Positions 8,594 to 16,397 of a stretch of DNA of 63,944 nucleotides are shown here, in pieces. The stretch comes from Halorubrum sp. Boch-26 (GTDB taxonomy: Archaea > Halobacteriota > Halobacteria > Halobacteriales > Haloferacaceae), in NCBI RefSeq assembly GCF_029889805.1, contig NZ_JARANT010000002.1, forward strand, positions 1-63,944, in the 5' to 3' direction. Within the stretch, counting starts at the first letter, position 1, and the number at the start of each line of letters is the position of its first letter. The position numbers and the translations under genes were made by a program. The notes below the pieces were generated by a model. The model saw only the letters and a program-made list of their open reading frames with translations, searched no databases and was not told the DNA's origin.

Positions 8594-10429
8594 CTAGATC
8601 CCCTCGTGGTGGACCTCCTGCCTGCCGTACACCGGCGTGGTGATCTCCTCATAGCGTGCCTTCAGCTGCAGCCCCAGATACAGCGAGTAGTGGCGTGACT
8701 GGTGCAGGTTGCCACCGTGGAACCACAGATGCTCCACCTGCGTCGGCTTCCACATGTTGCGCTGCTCGCCCTCCCACGGTCCGGGGTCTTTGGGCGTGTC
8801 TGAGCCGAGCCCCCAGACCTTCCCCACCTGCCGCGCCGTCTCCTCATCCACCAGGCCGGCCACCCATCCGTTCATCGAGCCGAACCCCGTGGCGTACACG
8901 ACAAGGTCGGCGGGGAGCTCGGTGCCATCCTCCAGCAGGATCGCATCCTCGGTGAACTCGGTCACCTGCCCACGGGCCACCTCGACCTCACCGTCGATAA
9001 TGAGCTGACTGGCGCCGGTGTCGATGTAGTAGCCCGAGCCACGGCGGAGGTACTTCATGAACAGCCCCGAGTCGTCGGGACCAAAGTCGATCATGAAGCC
9101 GGCGTCCTCGAGCGCCTCGTAAAAGTCGGCGTCGATCTCCCTGATCGTGTCATAGATGGGCTTCTGGAACTCATGCAGGATGCGGTACGGGAGGGATGCG
9201 AAGATCATGTCCGCCCGGTGGGTGTCGATGCCGTTCTCGACGGCCCGCTCGGAGTACAGATCACCGAGTCCGTGCTCCAGCAGTGAGTCCGTCTTGACGA
9301 CGTGCGTCGATGACCGCTGCACCATCGTCACGTCCGCGCCGACCCCCCAGAGCCCCTCACAGATGTCGTGGGCTGAGTTGTTCGAGCCCACCACTACCAC
9401 GGACTTGCCCTCATACCCCTCGGGGCCGGGGTGCTCAGATGAGTGGTGCACCTCGCCGCTGAAGCGCTCCTCGCCGGAGAGGTCGGGCACGTTGGGCTTG
9501 CCGCTCATGCCCGTCGCCATCACGAGCTCCTGTGGGCGCAGCACGAGCTCCTCACCGTCGCGGTTGACCTCGACCTCCCAGGTGCCCGTCTCCTCGTCGT
9601 ACCGTGCACTGGTGGCCTCGGTCTTCGACCAGTAGTTCAGCTCCATCACCCGCGTGTACATCTCCAGCCAATCGCCGAGCTTGTCCTTCGGTGAGAACAC
9701 CGGCCAGTTGTCGGGGAACTTGATGTACGGGAGGTGGTCGTACCAGACGGGGTCGTGCAGCGCGAGCCCCTTGTACCGGTTGCGCCAGGAGTCCCCCGGC
9801 CGGTCGTTCTTCTCGACGATGATCGTGGGCACGCCGAGCTGGCGGAGCCGTGCACCGAGCGCGATGCCGCCCTGTCCCCCACCGATGATCACGGTGTGTG
9901 GCTGCTCGGTGTACCCCAGGTTCTCCAGCTCCTCCTCACGGAGCTCTGTCCACGTCTTGCGGTCTGGGTCCGCAACCTGCTCTGCGCCCCTCGGTCGGTC
10001 TCTGCCCTTGGGCTCCTCATGCCCCTTCAGCTCCGTCAGTGCGGTCAGGAGGGTCCACGCACCGCCATCTTTCAGCCGGACGACACCCTCACCACGACCC
10101 ACCTCGGTCTCGAAGGTGAACCAGGCGGTGATGATCCCATCCTCCTCTTCCGCCGGCTCGGTAAGCTCGAAGCCCGACGGACCGATGTGCTCGAGTGTCT
10201 CCTCGAGCATGTCCTCGACGCCACTGGGATTCTCCACCGTCTTGATGTTCCAGGTGAACGCGACCAGGTCGCGCCAGTAGCTCGTCGCACAGAACATCTC
10301 CGCCGCAGCGGCGGCATCCTCCCGGCGCATCGCATCCTCGAACTCCTCTAGGTACGCCTGTGCCGTCTCGGTCGCATGGTCGATGTCGGCATCGGCGAGC
10401 TGTTCGGACGTCTGGTCTGGCGAGCTCAT
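8594..10429 (-). CDS. flavin-dependent monooxygenase (FMO/BVMO-like) with N-terminal NTF2-like domain
   Basis: A 611-residue protein. Residues about 20-135 look like an NTF2/SnoaL-like domain. The rest is a two-dinucleotide-fold flavoprotein: an FAD GGGQGG motif at 183-188, an FMO-type FSGEVHHS block at 323-330, an NADPH-fold GSNNSA at 348-353 (degenerate against GxGxxA) and an ATGF motif near 520. It should oxygenate a small organic substrate using NADPH and O2. A GGAGGAGG Shine-Dalgarno-like sequence lies just before the ATG, unusual in haloarchaea and typical of bacteria. Together with the IS-like flanks, this suggests transfer from a bacterium, perhaps an actinobacterium (inference). Confidence 0.85.
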   Translation of the reverse strand: MSSPDQTSEQLADADIDHATETAQAYLEEFEDAMRREDAAAAAEMFCATSYWRDLVAFTWNIKTVENPSGVEDMLEETLEHIGPSGFELTEPAEEEDGIITAWFTFETEVGRGEGVVRLKDGGAWTLLTALTELKGHEEPKGRDRPRGAEQVADPDRKTWTELREEELENLGYTEQPHTVIIGGGQGGIALGARLRQLGVPTIIVEKNDRPGDSWRNRYKGLALHDPVWYDHLPYIKFPDNWPVFSPKDKLGDWLEMYTRVMELNYWSKTEATSARYDEETGTWEVEVNRDGEELVLRPQELVMATGMSGKPNVPDLSGEERFSGEVHHSSEHPGPEGYEGKSVVVVGSNNSAHDICEGLWGVGADVTMVQRSSTHVVKTDSLLEHGLGDLYSERAVENGIDTHRADMIFASLPYRILHEFQKPIYDTIREIDADFYEALEDAGFMIDFGPDDSGLFMKYLRRGSGYYIDTGASQLIIDGEVEVARGQVTEFTEDAILLEDGTELPADLVVYATGFGSMNGWVAGLVDEETARQVGKVWGLGSDTPKDPGPWEGEQRNMWKPTQVEHLWFHGGNLHQSRHYSLYLGLQLKARYEEITTPVYGRQEVHHEGI

Positions 10430-10594
10430 CGGCCCACCTCCTCCGCTGCGGTGGTCGCCACAGCGGGTGTCGGTACCGATTGCAGTTCAGGTTGGTCGGT
10501 TTGTTCATTAAAGAACATTGATCTATAAGGTGTCTTCTTTTACTTAATGATTATTAGTAAAGATTTATTATCCATACCGACTCAGTTGTAAGGT
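10430..10594. other. upstream region of monooxygenase, GC to AT transition
   Basis: GC-rich to about 10490, then abruptly AT-rich (10505-10575). This composition break probably marks the edge of the imported monooxygenase segment. No gene is seen. Confidence 0.4.
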
Positions 10595-10960
10595 TTGGAT
10601 TGTGACGGTGGAGATCGGTACGCAATTCAAAGCCATCATATCTTCCCGCGAGCCCAGTTAGAACGGCCAGGATACGATTCGAGGAACAACCACCACGACA
10701 GGAAGCGTGTGAATGAAATCGCGAACCGTGTCCCACTCACCCAATCGGGAAACCTCGACATATTCGATTCACGACCGACTGAGTATCTCCCAACCGTCCG
10801 CGAGAATTATCCAGGTGCGCTGGAACCCGCGTTTATTCCGCCAGACGAATGGCTCTGAAGAATTGGGAACTACGAGGAGTTCCTCGCCAAGCGACGGCAA
10901 CTCATCGCGGAGGGCATCAACGACTATCTGGACGGACTCGTGGAGAACTCATTCCTTCGT
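10595..10960 (+). pseudogene. GmrSD/DUF1524-like HNH protein, C-terminal remnant with in-frame stop
   Basis: The frame carries a DUF1524-type HNH core: an SHHIFPRAQLERPGY segment, then a run of Asn/His (SRNNHHDRKRVNEIANRVPL). This resembles the C-terminus of GmrSD modification-dependent restriction proteins. A TGA at 10856-10858 splits it, but the same frame continues with family-like sequence (RIGNYEEFLAKRRQLIAEGI and on). The N-terminal DUF262 part is missing. It is therefore a decayed restriction gene. Confidence 0.55.
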
Positions 10961-11202
10961 CCTACCACATGGTTTAGTGGGTACTTGTGGTTACAACCCT
11001 TATTGATTGATCGCTCTCGGTTCAGCCCCGTTCGGCATCCGGAAAGTAGCGTCCACGCTCATCTATCAATTCGTCAGTCTTAGGGACTTCAGCTCGCTGT
11101 TGTCGGTGTACACGGCTAGAATATTCGATGTGACCGAATGCCCCGATGGTAGTGCACTAGTCCAGATTACCGGTGTCGTATTCGATACTGTATAGACCTC
11201 TG
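10961..11202. other. gap without recognised genes
   Basis: Moderate GC with a few short frames (up to about 62 codons at 11007) that match nothing I know. I regard it as degraded sequence inside the IS-bounded segment. Confidence 0.35.
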
Positions 11203-11343
11203 AGCCTTGTTTAGACGCAGCAAGAATCGGCTCTTGCGCCATGTACTCAGCAGACGAACCCACACCGCGAGGTACTCACGAAGGGATTCTGATCAAGCGC
11301 AACGACCCTTGACCCGTCCATTTGAGAGCGTCTAAACAAGGCC
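11203..11343. mobile_element. MITE-like element with 15-16 bp inverted repeats
   Basis: The sequence GCCTTGTTTAGACGC near 11204-11218 returns as its exact reverse complement at 11328-11342, enclosing about 140 bp with no coding potential. Size and structure fit a miniature inverted-repeat transposable element. I cannot name the parent IS. Confidence 0.5.
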
Positions 11344-11347
11344 GACC

Positions 11348-11375
11348 CTCTGTATTCAGCACACTAGTTCTGACA
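11348..11375 (+). repeat. partial subterminal copy of the IS6-like end
   Basis: CTCTGTATTCAGCACACTAG resembles the inner part of the type A and type B ends (CTCTGTATTCAGCAGAGC and CTCTATATTCAGCAACC) but lacks the terminal TGAGGATTTCAACAGAG. Probably a third, decayed end. Confidence 0.4.
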
Positions 11376-11649
11376 GTACTTCGGTAGCTCACGAGAAACA
11401 GACTACATACGGAGGATGTATTTGACCGGCCAGTGAGATCCGCCGTTGCATGTGAAATCAAGGGGTTGTCGAAAGTGGAGTGGTCGTTTGATAAGTAAAA
11501 CAGGCTCTGTAATCACTAGACATCGTTGGGTTAGATAGAGCGATCCTGACTGCTATTGAGAACAATTTGCCTCGTTTCGCATGGAGATTGTAGTCCATCT
11601 CTCCACCGTATTTTGACGATTCGATAGCGGGTCTAGTGCGTACTACTGC
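11376..11649. other. gap without recognised genes
   Basis: No supported gene between the partial end and the intact type B end. Confidence 0.35.
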
Positions 11650-11700
11650 CTCTATATTCAGCAACCAGTTTCTATCAGTTGCTGAGGATTTCAACAGAGC
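11650..11700 (-). repeat. IS6-like terminal inverted repeat, end type B
   Basis: Read on the minus strand it starts GCTCTGTTGAAATCCTCAGC and continues AACTGATAG, matching the 2465 end internally. It cuts into a gene whose tail survives to the right. Confidence 0.6.
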
Positions 11701-11701
11701 T

Positions 11702-11781
11702 ATAGATACGAATTTATTGAAGCTCTCGGGATGGATGCAGACGATATAGAATTTGGATCAGACGAAGACAAGCCAATTTAG
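11702..11781 (+). pseudogene. C-terminal remnant of a gene cut by the IS6-like end
   Basis: Directly after the repeat, a frame reads YRYEFIEALGMDADDIEFG and ends DEDKPI-stop. It is an acidic tail without a start codon, so only the 3' end of the disrupted gene remains. The family is unknown. Confidence 0.4.
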
Positions 11782-12130
11782 CCCAGATTTTCGTCCAGCA
11801 TTCGTGTGGTATATTCACACGTATCGATTTTGTCGCAATCAATCCTCACGTCGAGACTGATACAGCTCCACTGTGGGGATAACACTCATACGCGCACGGT
11901 TTCAAATATGGCCCAGATGCCAGACGGCTTCGGGGCACGTTCAGTTACCGAACGAACTCGCTCGGCGATTAGCGCCGATTTAGAGCCGGTAGACTCGCCA
12001 TCATGCGATCTATACGACTCGGAATAGTTCGGTGAAGAAGCGGGCCGGGCGCGATTCCACCAAAGCGGGTCGCTAGCCGTTTCACTGTGCCGTCGAACGT
12101 ACATGGGTTGCGTTGTCATAGTTGTGTTGA
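11782..12130. other. chromosomal flank, attL and integrase 3' region
   Basis: No convincing gene. It holds the attL copy at 12039-12056. The sequence to the left should be the original chromosome that lay next to tRNA-Lys before integration. Confidence 0.5.
12039..12056 (+). repeat. attachment site (attL), copy of tRNA-Lys 3' end
   Basis: AGCGGGCCGGGCGCGATT is identical to 35647-35664, which is the 3' end and T-arm edge of tRNA-Lys. It lies 75 bp from the 3' end of the integrase gene. This is the classical signature of integration into a tRNA gene. Confidence 0.85.
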
Positions 12131-13198
12131 TCATGCTGCATCTAGCCTCTCGACGTACTCACTGCGATTCTCCATCCGATCGCGGTAGCGCTTCCACCGC
12201 TGCTTCTCCGAAGCCCAGTCGTAGTGGTCCGCGATCGTCTTCACCGAAGCGTTGACGCGCTCGGCGACCACCTCCGGCGGGATCCCGATGTTCAACTGCC
12301 ACGTGATCGAGCCCGTCCGGATCTGGTGCGGGCTCCGCGACGACGGGCACTTGCTCGCCTTGTGGTAGTCGACCCACTCGCAGGCGTCCGGGTCCTTGCC
12401 GTGCGGACAGGTGCCGTGGAGGCAGGGAATCGTCGCGCGGTAGCTCCACGCTCTGATCGTCGCTTCCCCGGCTCGACCCCTCGCACTCGCGAGCAACGGC
12501 TGTCTGCCGCTGCCATCGCGGCTGTCGTAGCGATACTGTCCGACGTACTCGCTGAGAATGCGGGCGACTCTGTCGGGAATGCCGACCGGTCGCTCGCCGC
12601 GGATCTTGTTTTTCAGCGGCGTGCCGGTCTCGGGGCGATGACGGAACTCCACCCAGCTCTGTTCGTCGTCGTCGAGACGGAGGTAGAGGTCGCGGACGTC
12701 GAGCCCGCGGAGCGCTCCCTGCCGGGCGCCGGTGTACCACGCGAGTTCGAGGAACGCGTGGCGTCGTCGGGCGCGCTCGGCGTCCGAGTTGCGGTAGTAC
12801 TCGAGCAAGGCGAGCGCCGGCTCCCTGTCGAGCGCTGTGTCGCTCGACCGCTCGTCAGGATCGAGATCGGGAATGCGCACCGACTCGTGGAGCCCGCTCT
12901 CGACGGCGTCGAGCTGCTCTAAGTACTCGACGAACATCCGGAGGGTCCACATCTCGCCCTCCAGCGTCACCGGCGCCACCTGACTCGCACGGAACTCGTA
13001 GTAGTCGTCGAAGTCGTAGCCGCGAAGCTCGCTGACCGACTCGATCCGGGCCTCTTCGGCCCACTCGCGGAACAGCTTGAGCCGGTACTTCCACGCCTCG
13101 ACGCTCGACTCTGTGGAGTCGGCGCGCCGGCGGCGGAGGTACCGGTCGATCCCGTCCCTGACCGAGAGTTCGGACGGGTCGCGAGCGTCCCGGCTCAT
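12131..13198 (-). CDS. tyrosine recombinase/integrase of the tRNA-Lys element
   Basis: A 355-residue phage-type integrase. An N-terminal SAM-like core-binding domain (about 15-110) precedes a catalytic domain with the first Arg in YTGARQGALRGL, the H-x-x-R box in SPHQIRTGSITW and the nucleophile Tyr in ADHYDWAS. A cysteine/histidine insertion (CLHGTCPHGKDPDACEW) between the boxes may bind zinc and is common in haloarchaeal integrases. The ATG at 13198 overlaps the stop of the zinc-ribbon gene by 4 bp. Its 3' end faces attL, so it most likely catalyses insertion at and excision from tRNA-Lys. Confidence 0.92.
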   Translation of the reverse strand: MSRDARDPSELSVRDGIDRYLRRRRADSTESSVEAWKYRLKLFREWAEEARIESVSELRGYDFDDYYEFRASQVAPVTLEGEMWTLRMFVEYLEQLDAVESGLHESVRIPDLDPDERSSDTALDREPALALLEYYRNSDAERARRRHAFLELAWYTGARQGALRGLDVRDLYLRLDDDEQSWVEFRHRPETGTPLKNKIRGERPVGIPDRVARILSEYVGQYRYDSRDGSGRQPLLASARGRAGEATIRAWSYRATIPCLHGTCPHGKDPDACEWVDYHKASKCPSSRSPHQIRTGSITWQLNIGIPPEVVAERVNASVKTIADHYDWASEKQRWKRYRDRMENRSEYVERLDAA

Positions 13199-13317
13199 GA
13201 GCCCACGTCGCCGGGGGCGCCCCCGTAGCGCCGTCCGCAGGACGGGCACGTGCAGCCGTTGACGAAGCCGTCGACGAGGCGGTCACAGCGACCGCAGCGC
13301 CAGAGCGTCCCGCTCAC
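13195..13317 (-). CDS. small zinc-ribbon protein
   Basis: A 40-residue protein starting at GTG. It has two CxxC knuckles (CGRCDR and CPSCGR) 15 residues apart, enough for one zinc ribbon. It overlaps the integrase start (ATGA) and the upstream gene, so it is translated from the same operon. A role as a DNA-binding accessory of the recombinase is possible, but inferred from position only. Confidence 0.65.
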   Translation of the reverse strand: MSGTLWRCGRCDRLVDGFVNGCTCPSCGRRYGGAPGDVGS

Positions 13318-13475
13318 GGGACCACCTCGCCCGTCTCGAAGGCTTCGGGGGCGATTCCCGCCTGTCGGCGGGCGATGTCGACCGCGGCGTCGTCGGTCGC
13401 GACGACGCTCACGTCGACCTCCTCGCGGAAGACGTGACTCTCCACGCGGAGTTCGACCTCGACGCGCCGGCTCAC
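13314..13475 (-). CDS. small hypothetical protein
   Basis: A 53-residue frame starting at GTG and beginning VSRRVEVELRVESHVF. It overlaps both neighbours by 4 bp, a pattern that runs through the whole operon and supports it as a real gene. It reads as a single beta-rich domain with no known family. Confidence 0.5.
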   Translation of the reverse strand: MSRRVEVELRVESHVFREEVDVSVVATDDAAVDIARRQAGIAPEAFETGEVVP

Positions 13476-13753
13476 GCTTCAGCCTCCGGGGCGTCGGTTT
13501 CGGAGCCCGCCAACTCGTCGTAGTCGAGATCGCGGAGCGCGTCGACGGCCCAGCCGGCGTCACCCGGGAGGTTCCGAGCGAGCCGGTGGCGGTCGTAGTC
13601 GGCGACGACCGCGCCGGGCGTCATCACCGCGTAGAGCAGTTGCGGCGAGTGGTAGCCCGCGGGCTCCAGCTCCGAGTCGGCGTCGGGATCGAGTCGCTCG
13701 ACGCCGACCGTGTAGGCGGTCGACTCGCCGTCCGCGATACGGGTGAACCTCAT
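13472..13753 (-). CDS. hypothetical protein of integrase operon
   Basis: A 93-residue acidic protein (MRFTRIADGESTAYTVG start). I see no motif. It overlaps both neighbours by 4 bp within the 14260-12131 operon. Confidence 0.6.
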   Translation of the reverse strand: MRFTRIADGESTAYTVGVERLDPDADSELEPAGYHSPQLLYAVMTPGAVVADYDRHRLARNLPGDAGWAVDALRDLDYDELAGSETDAPEAEA

Positions 13754-14073
13754 TCGTCACCTCCGGCGACCCACCGATCGCGGCGGTCGAGCGCGTCGCG
13801 AGCGGCGTCCGTGAGCGCGTAATCGTTCGTCCGGCGGTCGCGCGTCTCCTTCTCGACGAGCCCGCGGTCGACGAGCTGGTCGAGGTTGGGGTAGAGCCGG
13901 CCGTGGTTCACGTCGATCCCGTAGTACTCTTCGAGTCCGGCTCTGATCGAGGTCCCCTTCTGGTGGTCCTCGCGTTCGAGGAGCCGTAGAATGTCCCGCT
14001 GGAACGCGGTGAGATCGGCGACAGCGCCCGTCCCGTTGACCGCGGGCGTCTCGCCGTCCGCCGCGCTACTCAT
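13750..14073 (-). CDS. PadR-like winged-helix regulator
   Basis: A 107-residue protein. Residues about 20-95 form a PadR-type winged helix: LTAFQRDILRLLEREDHQKG, then GLEEYYGIDVNHGRLYPNLDQLVDRGLVEK, a strand-turn-strand wing and YALTDAARDAL. It probably represses or tunes its own operon, including the integrase. The ATG at 14073 overlaps the upstream gene's stop by 8 bp. In-frame sequence further upstream is a shadow of that gene. Confidence 0.82.
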   Translation of the reverse strand: MSSAADGETPAVNGTGAVADLTAFQRDILRLLEREDHQKGTSIRAGLEEYYGIDVNHGRLYPNLDQLVDRGLVEKETRDRRTNDYALTDAARDALDRRDRWVAGGDE

Positions 14074-14260
14074 CACGCACCTCCCGCACGTCGCTCTGGA
14101 GCGCGCCGAACGCGTCCGCGCACTCCGCGCAGAGCGCCCCGCCGTACGCGGCGTCGTAGCCGTCCGCCGACGCCTCGCACAGCCCGCAACCGCCGGTGTT
14201 TTCGATCGGTTCCTCGGTCGTCGCGCAGGGCTTAAGCCCCGCAGTTGCCTTCGTTGGCAT
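14066..14260 (-). CDS. small zinc-finger protein, first gene of integrase operon
   Basis: A 64-residue protein with CGLCEAS and CAECADAF pairs that can form one zinc site. It is the promoter-proximal gene of the integrase operon. The family is not known. Confidence 0.6.
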   Translation of the reverse strand: MPTKATAGLKPCATTEEPIENTGGCGLCEASADGYDAAYGGALCAECADAFGALQSDVREVRDE

Positions 14261-14430
14261 GGTTCTGTGGTTTCAGCACAGAACCCGACCCGGTCGGGCG
14301 CTACAGACGCCGCGACCGGGATCCTACATTTTCTCACTAGCCGAGGGTTCGTCACTCGGGCTCCGTGGATACATATGAATACTCTCGTTACTTGAATGTA
14401 CTGGTAGTGTTTAGAGATACTATTCGGTCT

Positions 14431-14440
14431 TATATTAAAT
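14431..14440 (+). promoter_or_regulatory. TATA box of PhiH1-like repressor gene
   Basis: TATATTAAAT is centred about 27 bp upstream of ATG 14462. It lies in the 200 bp control region between the integrase operon and the repressor operon, which is where operators for this repressor would be expected. Confidence 0.55.
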
Positions 14441-14461
14441 ACGGGTGCGACAGTGTATTAT

Positions 14462-14791
14462 ATGAGATATGCGGGAGAGTGGATGTCTGCTGCTGACGAT
14501 CGTATTCTAGAGTATCTCTCTGAACACGAATCTGGTTCTCCAACGAAAATGAAGAAGGAGGGGCCGATTCGATATTCGCGTGTTCAGGTCCACCGACGAT
14601 GCAAGAAGCTAGCTGAAAAGGGACTCGTCAAAGATCTCGGAAATGGAATCTACATGATCACCGACGACGGTGAAGCCTATCTCGACGGTCGGCTCGATAC
14701 CGAGAATTGGACCTACATCGATGACGACAGCGACGCTGTTGAGTCTCAAGATCCCACCAACGGTGAGACCTCAAACGGAGGCACCACCTGA
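14462..14791 (+). CDS. PhiH1-repressor-like winged-helix protein
   Basis: A 109-residue protein with the typical opening MRYAGEWMSAADDRILEYL, followed by a winged helix (SRVQVHRRCKKLAEKGLVKDL, then GIYMITDDGEAYLDG). It resembles the repressor of halovirus PhiH1 and many haloarchaeal relatives. ATG 14462 fits both the family start and the TATA box. It is likely the switch controlling the divergent integrase operon. A second winged-helix gene follows directly. Confidence 0.85.
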   Translation: MRYAGEWMSAADDRILEYLSEHESGSPTKMKKEGPIRYSRVQVHRRCKKLAEKGLVKDLGNGIYMITDDGEAYLDGRLDTENWTYIDDDSDAVESQDPTNGETSNGGTT

Positions 14792-15127
14792 ATGCGCGAC
14801 TCCGTTCCGTGGATGGGTGGTCTCGATGAGCGGATCCTAGAACGGCTCGTTGACGATGGCGATGCCGACGCTTGGGAGATCGCGTTCGATATACGCGGTC
14901 GTATAAGCCAAGATCGGGTGACTGAACGGTGTAAAGTGTTAGCTGACGCCGAGCTCGTCGATCAATACGAACATGAGATCGTCGACGGCCGCTTCGAGAC
15001 CTACTGGTCGGTTACGACATGGGGCGAGCTGTTTCTCAGTGAAGACGCCGATCCGAGCCTCGACGTTCCGGTTCCGAATCCGCGGCCGCCGCACGCGACG
15101 AGGCCCGATTGGTGGGCAGGGTTCTGA
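14792..15127 (+). CDS. winged-helix DNA-binding protein
   Basis: A 111-residue protein that starts immediately after the PhiH1-like repressor stop. WMGGLDERILERLVDDGDADAW opens a winged helix like its neighbour's, with a wing around YWSVTTWGELFL and a proline-rich acidic tail. It is a diverged paralogue, possibly an antirepressor or partner. Confidence 0.7.
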   Translation: MRDSVPWMGGLDERILERLVDDGDADAWEIAFDIRGRISQDRVTERCKVLADAELVDQYEHEIVDGRFETYWSVTTWGELFLSEDADPSLDVPVPNPRPPHATRPDWWAGF

Positions 15128-15129
15128 CA

Positions 15130-15417
15130 ATGTCCGATGACGATATTCAAAAATACTCCAAGGAGTGGATTCGAGAGAATTGGGACTATGAACAGGATAC
15201 TGGATCTCCACTGGTACAACTCGTCAAGGTAGTTCACGAACTCCACATCGCAATCCCCGGAATCGTTGCCGCTACCGTTGTTTGTCCGATTCTCTGGTAC
15301 TACGAGATGTCGACACTACAAATTGTCAGTACTGGTCTGGGAACTATCGGTGGCGGCTATGCTCTGTTCTTCAACCAGTGGTGGTGTGCCACTCTTAGCG
15401 ATCCTAACGACGATTGA
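15130..15417 (+). CDS. small membrane protein
   Basis: A 95-residue protein with an N-terminal acidic soluble part and two hydrophobic segments (about 42-60 and 65-85). It is the third gene of the repressor operon (2 bp spacing). Function unknown. Confidence 0.6.
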   Translation: MSDDDIQKYSKEWIRENWDYEQDTGSPLVQLVKVVHELHIAIPGIVAATVVCPILWYYEMSTLQIVSTGLGTIGGGYALFFNQWWCATLSDPNDD

Positions 15418-16135
15418 ATGTCCGACGGAAAGGATCGAAAACTGGGATGTCCATCTTCGGAAGGCTGAATAGGCTGAGTAGTCCCTTCAGAACCTTCTCA
15501 AGCACACGTCTCAGTGTTTGCGAAAGTGTTGTGATCAGATCCAGGATCAACAACACGGCTGTTGTCATCAGAGTGATGGGCATCAGCACTATGAACGCCG
15601 GGAATGCGAGGAGTGTCGACGGACTCAGGAACCAGAGTGGGCTTCCGGTTAGTTTGCCTTCTATGGATGGCAGACCGATTGCGACAAGAATCCCGAACGC
15701 AGGTGCGATGTGAATTGTCACGTACGCAGCGCTGAGCGCCGCAACAGTCATGGTTATTCCAAGGTAGGTGAGAGTCGCATATGTGCTAAAGAGGTCAGAC
15801 ATTATTTCGTCGAATTTCTGAACCAGACCTTCCTTCTCTGCCTCGGCTTCATTACTCAGGTCGGATTCCTCATCCACCTCCTCTTCACTCTCAGTAGCGT
15901 TTAACGAGGTGTTGTAAATAGTCAATCCCATCCAAGATGCCACGAAGTAAGGAACGTAGGTTGTAGCACCGATCGTTTCCGTGATTTCCGCGAATACACC
16001 AGCATCTGCTAGATAAGGTCCGAAGAATAACGCAGAGACCAGCAGAGCCATCAGGTTTCCGAAGGCAGCTCGTGGGAAGTAGCTCGCAAAATGCGAGAGC
16101 TGCTGTTTCGGAGAGCGCTGGCTCTGGTAACTCAT
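15404..16135 (-). CDS. membrane protein with acidic internal loop
   Basis: A 243-residue protein: two helices (about 28-45 and 58-78), a glutamate-rich loop (ESEEEVDEESD region, about 82-110), then three more hydrophobic segments and a basic C-terminal tail. A TATA-like TTTTAACA (plus-strand 16161-16170) is 29 bp upstream of the start. It converges on the repressor operon with a 14 bp overlap. Function unknown. Confidence 0.65.
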   Translation of the reverse strand: MSYQSQRSPKQQLSHFASYFPRAAFGNLMALLVSALFFGPYLADAGVFAEITETIGATTYVPYFVASWMGLTIYNTSLNATESEEEVDEESDLSNEAEAEKEGLVQKFDEIMSDLFSTYATLTYLGITMTVAALSAAYVTIHIAPAFGILVAIGLPSIEGKLTGSPLWFLSPSTLLAFPAFIVLMPITLMTTAVLLILDLITTLSQTLRRVLEKVLKGLLSLFSLPKMDIPVFDPFRRTFNRR

Positions 16136-16397
16136 CGTGGCTGTACCTTCGTTCGCTACATGTTAAAATCACGTGGTCACACTGACTACCGTGCGCTTCT
16201 TCATTTCTAGGTAGTCGACTACATCTTCGAAGCGTCGAATGGAGGCGACTGAATACGCCCGTATGTCTCCTAGACGGCACAGATCGACGAACACGTCTGA
16301 GCGGCTTGCCGAAGACGCAGACGCAGCAGCGTGAGAGTTCGGTGTCGATGTAGCGGGAGCGCTATGTACAGGTCGCGTGACTGAGCGCTGTTCCGTG
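16136..16397. other. gap between membrane protein and PLD gene
   Basis: About 260 bp without a supported gene. It contains the promoter of the 16135 gene. Confidence 0.4.

Larger units (their letters stand above)
8166..11700. mobile_element. 3.5 kb transposase-less segment between IS6-like ends carrying a monooxygenase
   Basis: Bounded by inverted IS6-like termini (type A at 8166, type B at 11700). The cargo is an intact flavin monooxygenase, a broken HNH gene and a 140 bp MITE-like repeat. There is no transposase gene and no obvious 8 bp target duplication (GTAGAGTT versus TATAGATA). It could be a decayed composite element or two independent solo ends. Confidence 0.45.

Noticed and set aside
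11007-11195. 62-codon frame as a small gene
   Set aside because: No family resemblance or promoter; lies in degraded sequence between IS remnants.
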